DNA of 64,000 nt, from positions 1,798,001-1,862,000 of the forward strand of contig NZ_CP023671.1 in assembly GCF_003606265.1 (NCBI RefSeq), read 5' to 3'. Origin of the DNA: Clostridium septicum. Lineage in GTDB: Bacteria; Bacillota; Clostridia; Clostridiales; Clostridiaceae. Below, one piece after another: positions 1 through 8,215 of the stretch; the stretch's first letter is position 1, and every line of letters starts with the position of its first letter. Under the pieces are notes generated by a model. The model ran no database searches and had not been told where the DNA came from. It saw only the letters and a list, made by a program, of their open reading frames with translations. Both the position numbers and the translations under genes were made by a program.

Positions 1-411
1 AAGACTATAATTTATACCTTTAACTTGAACTAAGTTTTTAGTATTTATATTATTGAAGGCTAATAATCTACCATCTCCAGGAGAAATTAAAAAATTAGGA
101 TTTATATCTATAGGACGAGCATCTTTATGTAATGTTCTAATGAAGAATTCATTGAAGTTATTAAAATCTTTAATGTTTTGATTACATAAATTCATATCTA
201 TATCAAAATCCTTAATGAAGCTATCTATTTTATTCCTACTAAACTTTGTGTCACAAAATGCTCCATAAGCTTTAGAAAAGAATTTCTTTTTTATTAATAG
301 CTCAAGAAGTCCTTTGCCAACAGGAGATTCATAAGACCAAGTTATATAGTTTTCACCTGCGACTTTTTCTATATCATAACTTTTAGTGTCTCTATTAAAA
401 ACTTTTATCAT
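1..411 (-). CDS. psd: Phosphatidylserine decarboxylase proenzyme (N-terminal part, cut by window edge)
   Basis: The reading frame runs leftward off the window and gives the first 137 residues. It opens [20 protein letters not shown] and continues through a basic [10 protein letters not shown] stretch and [15 protein letters not shown], which matches the start of clostridial PSD proenzymes. The enzyme decarboxylates phosphatidylserine to phosphatidylethanolamine at the membrane. The pyruvoyl cleavage motif near the C-terminus lies outside the window and cannot be checked. The start codon has an AGAGGT ribosome site about 9 bases upstream on the minus strand. It is divergent from the gene at 562. 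Confidence 0.88.
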   Translation of the reverse strand, partial: MIKVFNRDTKSYDIEKVAGENYITWSYESPVGKGLLELLIKKKFFSKAYGAFCDTKFSRNKIDSFIKDFDIDMNLCNQNIKDFNNFNEFFIRTLHKDARPIDINPNFLISPGDGRLLAFNNINTKNLVQVKGINYSL

Positions 412-561
412 ATATTATAACCTCTTTGATTTTTTAATAATATTTTATATTACTATATTAACACAAATAAATAAAAAAATTCTTTTAAAAATTATATATT
501 AGCTTTACATAAGAGGTCAGGTAATAGATAATAAGATAAAATATTAGCTAAGGAGAAAAAT

Positions 562-885
562 ATGTTAGAAAATTTTGTGAGTACAGTAGTACCTATAGGA
601 ATTCATTTACTAGAAGCTATGGGAATTGTTATTGTTATAATAGGAGCTATAAAAGCATTTTATAAGTACACTCTTAATTTATTGGCCCAAAAAAATTATT
701 CAATAAAAATAGAGTTTGCTAAATCATTAACATTAGCACTAGAGTTTAAGTTAGGGGCTGAGATATTAAAAACTGTAATAGTTAGGTCTTTAGATGAAAT
801 GTATATATTAGCAGCCATAATTTTATTAAGAGCAATTTTAGCATTTGTAATTCATTTAGAGATAAAAGCTGACGAACATAAATGA
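562..885 (+). CDS. DUF1622 family membrane protein
   Basis: A 107-residue protein with three hydrophobic stretches (about residues 15-30, 48-72 and 78-98) and a short charged tail ending KADEHK. The order of segments and the central FKLGAEILKTVIVRS stretch fit the DUF1622 family of small predicted inner-membrane proteins, whose function is not known. A good AAGGAG site precedes the ATG. It is a single-gene unit, with a terminator at 961-1016. I am fairly sure of the family and have no basis for a function. Confidence 0.8.
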   Translation: MLENFVSTVVPIGIHLLEAMGIVIVIIGAIKAFYKYTLNLLAQKNYSIKIEFAKSLTLALEFKLGAEILKTVIVRSLDEMYILAAIILLRAILAFVIHLEIKADEHK

Positions 886-960
886 AAAAACTTAAAAAAT
901 AGGTATTATAGGAAAATATTAGTTTTTAATTTTAAATGGTAATTAAGTTTAAAAATGTCA

Positions 961-1018
961 ATAAAAAGGGATATAAATTGTAAAAAATACTGTATAATAA
1001 CCCTTTTTATTTTTTTTG
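961..1018 (+). terminator. Intrinsic terminator after the DUF1622 gene
   Basis: A perfect 10-bp inverted repeat, ATAAAAAGGG at 961-970 and CCCTTTTTAT at 1001-1010, encloses a 30-base loop and is followed by a T run. The long loop makes it a weaker than usual terminator. Confidence 0.55.
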
Positions 1019-1097
1019 TTTAAATTACTTATATTTAAGAACAATTTTAGCAAATAGTTTCAGTTGTATTTAGTTGTATTATATCGTAAAATCAAAT

Positions 1098-1153
1098 TTG
1101 TGATGTAAATAAGAAAAATGTTATAATAATAATTATCTTTTGATAATTATTAT
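1098..1153 (+). promoter_or_regulatory. Probable hydA promoter with overlapping palindromic operator
   Basis: TTGTGA (1098-1103) and TATAAT (1122-1127) lie 18 bases apart. Overlapping the -10 and the expected start is a perfect 12-bp inverted repeat, ATAATAATTATC (1126-1137) and GATAATTATTAT (1142-1153), with a TTTT centre. Its position suits an operator. It contains GATAAT, but a Fur 19-mer match is only about 13 of 19, so the regulator is unassigned. The rest of 1019-1248 holds nothing else I can name. Confidence 0.45.
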
Positions 1154-1248
1154 GATGAAAATATGATAAAATTATAACAATAAAATATTTAAGGATTTAT
1201 AAATTAACACTATGAAGCGTTTATAATTTACTTGTGGAGGTAATTTAG

Positions 1249-2973
1249 ATGAAAAATATAGTTATTGATGGAAAACAAATAGAAGCTAATGATAATGATA
1301 GCATATTAAAAATTGCTAAAGCTAATGGAATAGATATACCAGCTTTATGTTTTTTAGAAGAGTGTAATAACATAGGGCAATGTGGAACTTGTCTTGTTGA
1401 GATAGAAGGTCAAGAAAAGCTAGCTAGAGCATGTTGTGTAAAGCCTAAAGATGGTATGGTAATAAGCACTAAAAGTGAAAGAGTTCAAGAAGAGGTAAAA
1501 AATACAGTTTCAGCACTTTTAGATAAACATGAATTTAAGTGTGGACCATGTAAAAGAAGAGAAAATTGTGAGTTCTTAAAATTAGTAATAAAAACTAAAG
1601 CTAGAGCATCTAAGCCATTTCTTCCAACTGAGAAATCGGAATATGTGGATGACAGAAGTAAATCAATAGTTTTAGATAGAACTAAGTGTGTTAAGTGTGG
1701 AAGATGTGTAGCTACATGTAGAACTAAAACTGGAACAAAAGCAATAACATTCCAAAAGGTAAATGATGAGAGAATTGTAGGACCAGAAAATTTAAAGTGT
1801 TTTGATGATACAAACTGCCTATTATGTGGTCAATGTGTAGCAGTATGTCCTGTAGATGCATTATCAGAAAAATCACATACAGATAGAGTGAAAGATGCTT
1901 TAGCAGATCCAGAAAAGCATGTTATAGTTGCAATGGCACCTTCAGTTAGAGCTGCAATGGGTGAACTATTTAAAATGGGATATGGGGTAGATGTAACAGG
2001 TAAGATATATACTGCATTAAGAATGTTAGGATTTGATAAAATATTTGATATAAATTTTGGTGCAGATATGACTATAATGGAAGAAGCAACAGAATTAATT
2101 CAAAGAATTAAAGCTGATGGACCATTTCCTATGTTTACATCTTGTTGCCCAGCATGGGTTAGACAAGTTGAAAATTATTACCCAGAGTTATTAGGGAATT
2201 TATCAAGTGCTAAATCACCTCAACAAATATTTGGTGCTGCAAGTAAAACTTATTATCCAGAAGTTTCAGATATAGATCCTAAAAAGGTATTTACAGTAAC
2301 TATAATGCCATGTACAGCTAAAAAATACGAAGCTGATAGAGAAGAAATGAAAAATGATGATATAAGAAATATAGATGCTGTAATAACAACAAGAGAATTA
2401 GCTAAAATGATTAAAGATGCTAAAATTGATTTTGCAAAACTAGAAGATTCAGAAGTAGATCCTGCAATGGGAGAATACACTGGTGCAGGTGCAATATTTG
2501 GAGCAACTGGTGGTGTTATGGAGGCTGCTTTAAGAACAGCTAAGGATTTTGTAGAAGGTAAGTATTTAGAAGATATAGAGTACAAGCAAGTCAGAGGATT
2601 AGATGGAATAAAAGAAGCAACTGTAGAAATAGGTGGACTAGAGTATAATGTAGCAGTTGTAAATGGATCTTCAAATTTATTTGAATTTATAAATAGCGGA
2701 AAAATTAATGATAGAAAATATCATTTTGTTGAAGTTATGGCTTGCCCAGGTGGGTGTGTCAATGGTGGTGGTCAGCCTCATGTTAGCTCAGCGGAAAGAG
2801 AAAAAATAGATATAAGAACAGTAAGAGCATCTGTTTTATATAATCAAGATAAAAATTTAAAGAAAAGAAAATCCCATGAAAATGTTGCATTAAGAAAGAT
2901 GTATGATGAATATATGGGCAAACCAGGTCATGGAAAGGCACATGAATTACTTCATATAAAATATACAAAATAA
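1249..2973 (+). CDS. hydA: [FeFe] hydrogenase, CpI type
   Basis: The enzyme reversibly couples ferredoxin oxidation to proton reduction, making H2 during fermentation in the cytoplasm. At 574 residues it has the same length as C. pasteurianum CpI. In order: a plant-type 2Fe-2S domain with Cys34, Cys45, Cys48 and Cys62; a His-Cys3 4Fe-4S site (HEFKCGPCKRRENC, about residues 94-107); two 4Fe-4S sites (CVKCGRCVATC and CLLCGQCVAVC); then the H-cluster domain. H-cluster motifs are TSCCPAW (297-303), MPCTAKK (353-359) and MACPGGC (497-503), so Cys300, Cys355, Cys499 and Cys503 can hold the H-cluster, and Cys299, the proton-transfer cysteine, is kept. GGAGG precedes the ATG. It is monocistronic; the maturases are not nearby. 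Confidence 0.97.
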   Translation: MKNIVIDGKQIEANDNDSILKIAKANGIDIPALCFLEECNNIGQCGTCLVEIEGQEKLARACCVKPKDGMVISTKSERVQEEVKNTVSALLDKHEFKCGPCKRRENCEFLKLVIKTKARASKPFLPTEKSEYVDDRSKSIVLDRTKCVKCGRCVATCRTKTGTKAITFQKVNDERIVGPENLKCFDDTNCLLCGQCVAVCPVDALSEKSHTDRVKDALADPEKHVIVAMAPSVRAAMGELFKMGYGVDVTGKIYTALRMLGFDKIFDINFGADMTIMEEATELIQRIKADGPFPMFTSCCPAWVRQVENYYPELLGNLSSAKSPQQIFGAASKTYYPEVSDIDPKKVFTVTIMPCTAKKYEADREEMKNDDIRNIDAVITTRELAKMIKDAKIDFAKLEDSEVDPAMGEYTGAGAIFGATGGVMEAALRTAKDFVEGKYLEDIEYKQVRGLDGIKEATVEIGGLEYNVAVVNGSSNLFEFINSGKINDRKYHFVEVMACPGGCVNGGGQPHVSSAEREKIDIRTVRASVLYNQDKNLKKRKSHENVALRKMYDEYMGKPGHGKAHELLHIKYTK

Positions 2974-2990
2974 ACATTAGATATAATTCG

Positions 2991-3027
2991 AAACCTAGAT
3001 TATAATTAATATAATCTAGGTTTTATT
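2991..3027 (+). terminator. Intrinsic terminator after hydA
   Basis: A perfect 14-bp stem (2991-3004 with 3010-3023) with a five-base loop ends in TTTTATTATT. It lies 18 bases after the hydA stop codon. Confidence 0.85.
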
Positions 3028-3048
3028 ATTTAAAAAAGTGAGGTAGTT

Positions 3049-3837
3049 ATGAAATATTTAGCATGTGATTTAGATGGTACACTTGTACATGAAAATATTA
3101 TAAAAATTGAAGATGTTGAAGCAATATTAAAGCTTAAACAAAAAGGATATAAATTCATAATATCAACAGGAAGAAGTTTAAATGGAATAGATCAAGTTTT
3201 TGATAAATATCCTAATGTAAAATATGATTATATAGTAGCTTGCAATGGATGTTTAATATTAGATGGAGATAGAAATATTATATATGATAATCACATTACT
3301 AACGATGTAGCAGAGAATGTATTTAAGGATTTTATAGATGATGAGAATATATGCATTCATTTTGAAAGTGATGGAAAAAACTATCTTGTAGATCCAATAA
3401 ATACAGATGATATAGAGGATTTGCTTAATTATTTTCAAGGTATAATAAATAGAGAAGATTTGTTTAAAGAAAAAAGAGATTATCTATTAATTAGCTTATT
3501 TGCAAGAAATAGAGATATAAATACAGCAGATGAAGCAAAAGAAAAGTTATTAAGTAAATTTGAAAATGAATTAGAGGCATATAGAAATCAATACTTTATA
3601 GACATAGTTCCTAAAGGATGTTCTAAAGGGAGTGGAATATTGAAGGTATTGCAATTAGATGGTGGTAATATAGAAAAATTATATACTATTGGTGATTCAT
3701 ATAATGATATATCTATGTTTAAGATAACAGAAAACAGTTTTACTTTTAATAATTCTGAAGATGGAGTTAAAGAACAAGCTAATAATTATGTAGATAGTGT
3801 AAGTGAATGTATAGAAGAAATAATTAGAGATAATTAG
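3049..3837 (+). CDS. Cof-type HAD-superfamily phosphatase
   Basis: A 262-residue cytoplasmic hydrolase of HAD subfamily IIB. Motif I is DLDGTLVHE near the N-terminus, with the nucleophile Asp7 and the second Asp9; motif II is ISTGRS; the late lysine and motif III-IV region shows KGSG and GDSYNDISMF. The central stretch between motifs II and III is the type IIB cap that sets substrate choice. Family members dephosphorylate sugar phosphates or flavin and pyridoxal phosphates, so the substrate cannot be told from sequence. GTGAGGTAG precedes the ATG. It stands alone between two terminators. A second Cof-type protein lies at 20034. Confidence 0.88.
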   Translation: MKYLACDLDGTLVHENIIKIEDVEAILKLKQKGYKFIISTGRSLNGIDQVFDKYPNVKYDYIVACNGCLILDGDRNIIYDNHITNDVAENVFKDFIDDENICIHFESDGKNYLVDPINTDDIEDLLNYFQGIINREDLFKEKRDYLLISLFARNRDINTADEAKEKLLSKFENELEAYRNQYFIDIVPKGCSKGSGILKVLQLDGGNIEKLYTIGDSYNDISMFKITENSFTFNNSEDGVKEQANNYVDSVSECIEEIIRDN

Positions 3838-3841
3838 AGAT

Positions 3842-3882
3842 AAAATAAATGACTGGAGATTATTTTTCCAGTCATTTATTTT
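3842..3882. terminator. Bidirectional terminator between the HAD gene and the ABC-F gene
   Basis: A perfect 16-bp stem (3842-3857 with 3867-3882) with A-rich left and T-rich right flanks serves the two converging genes at 3837 and 3893. Confidence 0.85.
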
Positions 3883-3892
3883 ATATTTAAAC

Positions 3893-5500
3893 TTAGTTTT
3901 TACCAGCAAATTCCAGATATTCATCATAAGTCATAGTTCTATCAACTATTGATCCATCATTTTTAATATCTATAATTCTATTAGCTATAGTTTGAACAAA
4001 TTGATGGTCATGTGAAGCAAATAATAAAACGCTCTTATAATCTCTAAGACCATTATTTACAGCTGTAATTGATTCAAGGTCTAAGTGATTTGTAGGTTGG
4101 TCTAAAATTAATACATTTGCATTTGAAAGCATCATTCTAGATAACATACATCTAACTTTTTCTCCTCCTGATAATACAGAAGCATTCTTTAAAGCTTCTT
4201 CTCCAGAGAATAGCATTCTACCTAGGAATCCTCTTAAATAGCTTTCAGATTGTTCTTCAACAGTATTTCCAGAGTATTGTCTTAACCATTCTACAAGGTT
4301 TAACTCACAACCTTCGAAGAATTCAGTATTGTCTTGTGGGAAGTATGCTTTAGTTATAGTTATTCCCCATTTAAATTCACCAGCATCTGGTTCCATTTCT
4401 CCAGTTATAATTTTGAAGAAAGTTGAAATAGCAATTTCATTATCACCAATAAATGCTATTTTATCGTCTTTATTTACTCTAAAGCTTACATTATCTAAAA
4501 CCTTAACTCCATCTATAGTTTTAGTTAAACCTTCAACTGTTAATATTTCATTACCAACTTCTCTTTCAGGTTTAAATCCAACGAATGGATATCTTCTACT
4601 TGATGGTTCAATATCATCTAATGTAATTTTATCTAGAAGCTTCTTACGAGAAGTAGCTTGCTTAGATTTTGATGCATTAGCACTAAATCTAGCGATGAAG
4701 TCTTGTAATTCTTTAATTTTTTCTTCTTTTTTCTTATTTTGATCTTTAGACATTTGAAGTGCTAATTGGCTTGATTCATACCAGAAATCATAGTTACCTA
4801 CATATAGTTTAATCTTACCAAAGTCAACATCAGCCATGACAGTACATACAGTATTTAAGAAATGTCTATCATGGGATACAACTATTACAGTTCCTTCGAA
4901 TCTAAGTAAGAAGTCTTCAAGCCAGTTAATTGACTTAATATCTAAGTGGTTAGTAGGTTCGTCTAAAACCAGGATACCAGGATTACCGAATAATGCTTGA
5001 GCTAAAAGAACTTTAACCTTTTCAGAACCTGTAAGCTCAGACATTTTCTTGTAATGCATATCAGTTCCTATACCTAATCCTTGAAGTAATGAAGAAGCTT
5101 CTGATTCTGCTTCCCAACCATTCATATCAGCGAATTCCCCTTCAAGTTCTGATGCTCTTATACCATCTTCATCTGAAAAATCAGGTTTTGCATATAAAGC
5201 ATCCTTTTCTTCCATTATTTCATATAATCTTTTATTTCCCATTATAACGGTTTGTAAAACTTCAAACTCGTCATATTCAAAGTGGTCTTGTTTTAAAACA
5301 GACATTCTTGTATTAGCAGGAATTATAACTTCACCTGTATTAGGTTCTACTTCTCCTGATAATATTTTTAAGAATGTACTCTTACCAGCTCCATTTGCTC
5401 CTATAACTCCATAACAGTTACCAGGAGTGAATTTTAAGTTTACGTCTTCAAAAAGTTTACGTCCACCAAATCTTAAACTTACATTTGATACAGTTATCAC
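3893..5500 (-). CDS. ABC-F family ATPase (YkpA/YbiT-like)
   Basis: 535 residues with two ABC domains and no membrane segment. The first has Walker A GANGAGKST (about residue 35), signature LTGSEKVKVL and Walker B VLDEPTNHLD; the second has GDNEIAISTF where a standard P-loop would read GxxGxGKST, then signature LSGGEKVRC and LILDQPTNHLD. The linker between them is the charged ABC-F interdomain linker. ABC-F proteins act on the ribosome as translation factors or antibiotic-protection factors. The match is to the housekeeping YkpA/YbiT group rather than to a resistance subgroup. The degenerate second Walker A (no Gly-Lys-Ser/Thr) is a trait of this subgroup as I recall it. Monocistronic. Confidence 0.9.
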   Translation of the reverse strand: MITVSNVSLRFGGRKLFEDVNLKFTPGNCYGVIGANGAGKSTFLKILSGEVEPNTGEVIIPANTRMSVLKQDHFEYDEFEVLQTVIMGNKRLYEIMEEKDALYAKPDFSDEDGIRASELEGEFADMNGWEAESEASSLLQGLGIGTDMHYKKMSELTGSEKVKVLLAQALFGNPGILVLDEPTNHLDIKSINWLEDFLLRFEGTVIVVSHDRHFLNTVCTVMADVDFGKIKLYVGNYDFWYESSQLALQMSKDQNKKKEEKIKELQDFIARFSANASKSKQATSRKKLLDKITLDDIEPSSRRYPFVGFKPEREVGNEILTVEGLTKTIDGVKVLDNVSFRVNKDDKIAFIGDNEIAISTFFKIITGEMEPDAGEFKWGITITKAYFPQDNTEFFEGCELNLVEWLRQYSGNTVEEQSESYLRGFLGRMLFSGEEALKNASVLSGGEKVRCMLSRMMLSNANVLILDQPTNHLDLESITAVNNGLRDYKSVLLFASHDHQFVQTIANRIIDIKNDGSIVDRTMTYDEYLEFAGKN

Positions 5501-5639
5501 TAAAAACCGACCTCATTTCTAATTTTATTCATTTCGTTATTATATCATAAACTTAACATATTTTCTTTAAAGAAAAAATAAAAAAATATGAAAAATTAAG
5601 GGAAAAGTACAAATTGAAGGATAATTCTGAAATGAAATA

Positions 5640-5668
5640 TTGACATTTACATATTTTGGTGTTAACAT
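5640..5668 (+). promoter_or_regulatory. Promoter for the leader peptide and symporter
   Basis: TTGACA (5640-5645), a 17-base spacer and TAACAT (5663-5668). This puts transcription start near 5675, just before the leader peptide, and gives the symporter an mRNA leader of about 300 bases. Confidence 0.65.
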
Positions 5669-5699
5669 TAAGGAGAAATGAAGGATAAGGAGAACAGAT

Positions 5700-5768
5700 A
5701 TGAGTAAGAAAATTGGCTTTAGAATGATTAAAGTTAATATGGCATATTATTATAACTATTATAGATAG
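5700..5768 (+). CDS. Tyrosine-rich leader peptide (22 aa)
   Basis: A short frame with a near-perfect AAGGAG site (5687-5692) seven bases before its ATG. It encodes a 22-residue peptide ending AYYYNYYR, so five of its last seven codons are TAT for tyrosine. It lies about 205 bases before a symporter of the Tyt1-like group, with hairpins in between. The arrangement is that of a ribosome-mediated attenuator in which slow reading of Tyr codons reports tyrosyl-tRNA supply. The peptide itself has no other recognisable property. The role is inferred from codon content and position. Confidence 0.7.
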   Translation: MSKKIGFRMIKVNMAYYYNYYR

Positions 5769-5876
5769 GTTCTGTATTTGTAATATAAATTATAGGTGCA
5801 GGCCATAAGTGAAATTTTGGTTTGTATCTATGATGGTTATGATTATTTTTCTAGCTCAAATTTGTTTAAGTCATGT

Positions 5877-5950
5877 AACCACGTAGAGATTGCTATGTGG
5901 ATTTTTTTATTCCTGAGATAATTACCGCATAGCAAATGCTATGTGGTTTT
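5877..5950 (+). promoter_or_regulatory. Attenuator: two stacked terminator-like hairpins with a shared pairing segment
   Basis: Four segments can pair in turn. Segment 1 (5879-5886, CCACGTAG) pairs with segment 2 (5892-5900, GCTATGTGG), followed by ATTTTTTTA. Segment 3 (5925-5933, CCGCATAGC) pairs with segment 4 (5938-5946, GCTATGTGG), followed by TTTTATTATTTTT. Segments 2 and 4 are identical, so segment 2 can pair with segment 3 instead and undo both hairpins. This is the layout of an attenuation switch ahead of the symporter gene. Confidence 0.6.
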
Positions 5951-5975
5951 ATTATTTTTAGGAGGATTGTAGGTT

Positions 5976-7289
5976 ATGAAGAAAAGAGAGAATTTTACAA
6001 GTAGAGCAGGTTTTGTTTTATCTTGTATAGGAGCAGCAGTAGGTCTGGGGAATATATGGATGTTTCCATATAGATTAGGACAAAATGGAGGATCGGTATT
6101 CTTAATACCATACTTTATATTTGTTTTAATTTTAGGTTCAACTGGACTTATAACGGAGTTTGCTTTTGGAAGAGCAGCACAAGGGGGATCTTTAACAGGT
6201 ATAAAAAATTCTTTTAGGAACAAGGGATTAAAGGGTGGAGTATTAGTAGGAGCTATCCCAGCAATAGGGTTAGCAGGAGTTTTTATGTTTTATAATGTAG
6301 TAGTAGGATGGATTATAAAATACTTTACATTGAGTGTTGATGGAGGAATAAATAAAATCGACATTTCAACCTTCTTTGATGGATTCTCAGGAAGTCCAGA
6401 AACAATAATATGGAATTTCTTAGCTATAGCTATAGCTTTAGCAATAGTATGTATTGGGATAACAAATGGAATTGAGAAAATAAATAAGATAATAATGCCT
6501 TTATTATTTGTTATATTTATTATTCTTGCCATTAGATCTCTTACTTTACCGGGTGCCATGGAGGGAGTTAAATATTTATTAACACCACAGTGGGAATACT
6601 TATTTAAAATTAATACTTGGGTTATGGCTTTAGGACAAGCATTTTTTACAGTATCTCTAAATGGTTGTGGTATGGTTGTTTACGGTAGTTATATGAAAAG
6701 AGATATGGATATACCAAGATCAGCTATAAGTACTGCAATATTTGATACTATATCAGCATTGTTAGCATCTTTTGTTATAATGCCAGCTGTTTTCGCTTTT
6801 GGATTTGACCCAGCTGCAGGACCACCATTATTATTTATAACAATACCAACTATATTTAAATCAATGGCTGGTGGACAACTATTATGCATATTATTTTTCT
6901 TAAGTATAATATTTGCAGCTATAAGTTCATCTATTAATATGTTAGAGGGGCCAGTAGAAGCGTTAATGTCACAAAGTAAGATTTCTAGAAAAAAAGCTAC
7001 TATTTTTATAGCAATGGCGTTATTTGTACTTTCTATCCCGCTAAATGTTAACATGAATTTATTTAATGGGTTTGCAGATCTAATGACAGTAATATTATCA
7101 CCAGTTGGTGCATTAATTGTATTTATATCATTTTACTTTTTAAATAATAAAGATATTGTATTAGAAGAAATAAATACAGGTGCATCAAAATGTTTAGGAA
7201 ATAAATTTATATTGTTTGCAAAATATGGTTTTACCATAACAACAATATTAGTTATAATTCTTGGAATTATATATGGAGGAATAGGCTAA
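5976..7289 (+). CDS. Neurotransmitter:sodium symporter family transporter, Tyt1-like
   Basis: A 437-residue membrane protein of the NSS family, which moves amino acids inward with sodium. The TM1 signature region AAVGLGNIWMFPYRLGQNGG starts near residue 20, and the unwound-helix glycines are present. I count about 11 membrane segments; the length and count fit the bacterial 11-TM branch that includes the Fusobacterium tyrosine transporter Tyt1. The Arg common after the conserved Trp in NSS proteins is Met29 here, a variant I believe is frequent in Firmicute members. GGAGG lies nine bases before the ATG. The tyrosine-codon leader upstream suggests tyrosine or another aromatic amino acid as substrate; this is inference. 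Confidence 0.88.
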   Translation: MKKRENFTSRAGFVLSCIGAAVGLGNIWMFPYRLGQNGGSVFLIPYFIFVLILGSTGLITEFAFGRAAQGGSLTGIKNSFRNKGLKGGVLVGAIPAIGLAGVFMFYNVVVGWIIKYFTLSVDGGINKIDISTFFDGFSGSPETIIWNFLAIAIALAIVCIGITNGIEKINKIIMPLLFVIFIILAIRSLTLPGAMEGVKYLLTPQWEYLFKINTWVMALGQAFFTVSLNGCGMVVYGSYMKRDMDIPRSAISTAIFDTISALLASFVIMPAVFAFGFDPAAGPPLLFITIPTIFKSMAGGQLLCILFFLSIIFAAISSSINMLEGPVEALMSQSKISRKKATIFIAMALFVLSIPLNVNMNLFNGFADLMTVILSPVGALIVFISFYFLNNKDIVLEEINTGASKCLGNKFILFAKYGFTITTILVIILGIIYGGIG

Positions 7290-7337
7290 AAAGAAAAAGC
7301 AGAGAGTGTGTGTGAATGCTCTCTGCTTTTTCTTTTA
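7290..7337. terminator. Bidirectional terminator after the symporter gene
   Basis: A 17-bp perfect stem (7290-7306 with 7319-7335) with A-rich and T-rich arms serves the symporter and the converging hemolysin III gene. Confidence 0.88.
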
Positions 7338-7353
7338 TAACGACTAAATCAAT

Positions 7354-8001
7354 TTATAGTAAATATATAAAAACACTTATAAAGTGGCTTAGACTACCTA
7401 ATAAAATAAAAATATGAAAAATTTCATGAAAACCAAAGGCTCCTAATTGAAGTTTTTTAGGTTTTAATGCATATAGTACACCTCCAAGTGTATAAAGAAC
7501 TCCACCTAAAACTAACCAGAAGATACTAGTAGGAGACATTACTTGTGATAATGGTTTTATTACAAATATAGCACTCCAGCCCATACCTATATATAAAGCA
7601 GTTTGAAGCCATCTTGGGCAGTTAAACCAACAAAGTTTAAAAATTACTCCAGAAATTGCAATTAGAATCATAAGAATAAAAAATGATATACCTAACTTGC
7701 CACCAAGAGCAATTAAACAAAATGGTGCATATGAGCCTGCTATAAGTATAAAGATAGTAGAGTGATCTAGCTTTCTAAGTTTAAGAATTATATCATCACT
7801 TGAAATTACAGAATGATAAGTAGCAGATACACTATATAAGAGTATAAGACTTACTCCAAAAATAACAACAGATAATATTTGTAGACTAGAAAGATTATTA
7901 TTAAATCCTTTTATAAGCATTGCTATTAAAGCTAAAATTGACAATATAGCACCAATCCAATGAGTTAAACTATTTATAGGTTCTCTTAAATGTTTCTCCA
8001 T
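7354..8001 (-). CDS. Hemolysin III family membrane protein (YqfA/TrhA-like)
   Basis: 215 residues with seven hydrophobic helices. The opening REPINSLTHWIGA, the YHSV region after helix 2, LDHSTIFILIAGSYAPF and the late FGFHEIFHIF stretch are the conserved histidine and aspartate positions of the hemolysin III/PAQR family. Despite the name, members are mostly linked to membrane energetics and fatty acid homeostasis. The start has a GGGGTG site. An 18-base repeat just upstream (8024-8041) recurs before the divergent gene at 8216. Confidence 0.9.
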   Translation of the reverse strand: MEKHLREPINSLTHWIGAILSILALIAMLIKGFNNNLSSLQILSVVIFGVSLILLYSVSATYHSVISSDDIILKLRKLDHSTIFILIAGSYAPFCLIALGGKLGISFFILMILIAISGVIFKLCWFNCPRWLQTALYIGMGWSAIFVIKPLSQVMSPTSIFWLVLGGVLYTLGGVLYALKPKKLQLGAFGFHEIFHIFILLGSLSHFISVFIYLL

Positions 8002-8023
8002 AAAAACACCCCTTTATATCATG

Positions 8024-8041
8024 TAGTTTTTAAAACTATAT
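8024..8041. repeat. Copy 1 of an 18-bp direct repeat with palindromic core
   Basis: TAGTTTTTAAAACTATAT, whose core AGTTTTTAAAACT is an odd palindrome. It sits 23 bases upstream of the hemolysin III start. An exact second copy is at 8188-8205, before the divergent DUF1836 gene. Confidence 0.6.
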
Positions 8042-8136
8042 ATTATTATATTGATATTATTATATAAATTTTAAGTATAGTCAAAGTTTAAATTGTGCAA
8101 TTTTTATTAAAATACACCTATTTTTTTACCTTTATC

Positions 8137-8165
8137 TTGAAATATCATAATAATACTATTATTAT
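8137..8165 (+). promoter_or_regulatory. Probable promoter of the DUF1836 operon
   Basis: TTGAAA (8137-8142), 17 bases, then TATTAT (8160-8165). The start would fall near 8172, so the second repeat copy lies in the mRNA leader. Confidence 0.5.
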
Positions 8166-8187
8166 TGAATATATAGATGATAACAAG

Positions 8188-8205
8188 TAGTTTTTAAAAC
8201 TATAT
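8188..8205. repeat. Copy 2 of the 18-bp repeat
   Basis: Identical to 8024-8041. It ends one base before the GGAGG ribosome site of the DUF1836 gene, so it could act as an operator or as an RNA hairpin near the ribosome site. Confidence 0.6.
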
Positions 8206-8215
8206 GGAGGTAATT

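Noticed and set aside
2253..2585. 110-codon frame on the minus strand inside hydA
   Set aside because: It lies wholly opposite a strongly conserved gene and has no family traits or ribosome site; it is a shadow.
4329..4742. 137-codon plus-strand frame opposite the ABC-F gene
   Set aside because: It is antisense to an intact ABC-F frame and looks like a mirrored low-complexity translation, with no ribosome site.
5831..5887. 19-codon frame starting ATGATGGTTATG in the symporter leader
   Set aside because: No ribosome site and no codon bias; it ends in the hairpin by chance.
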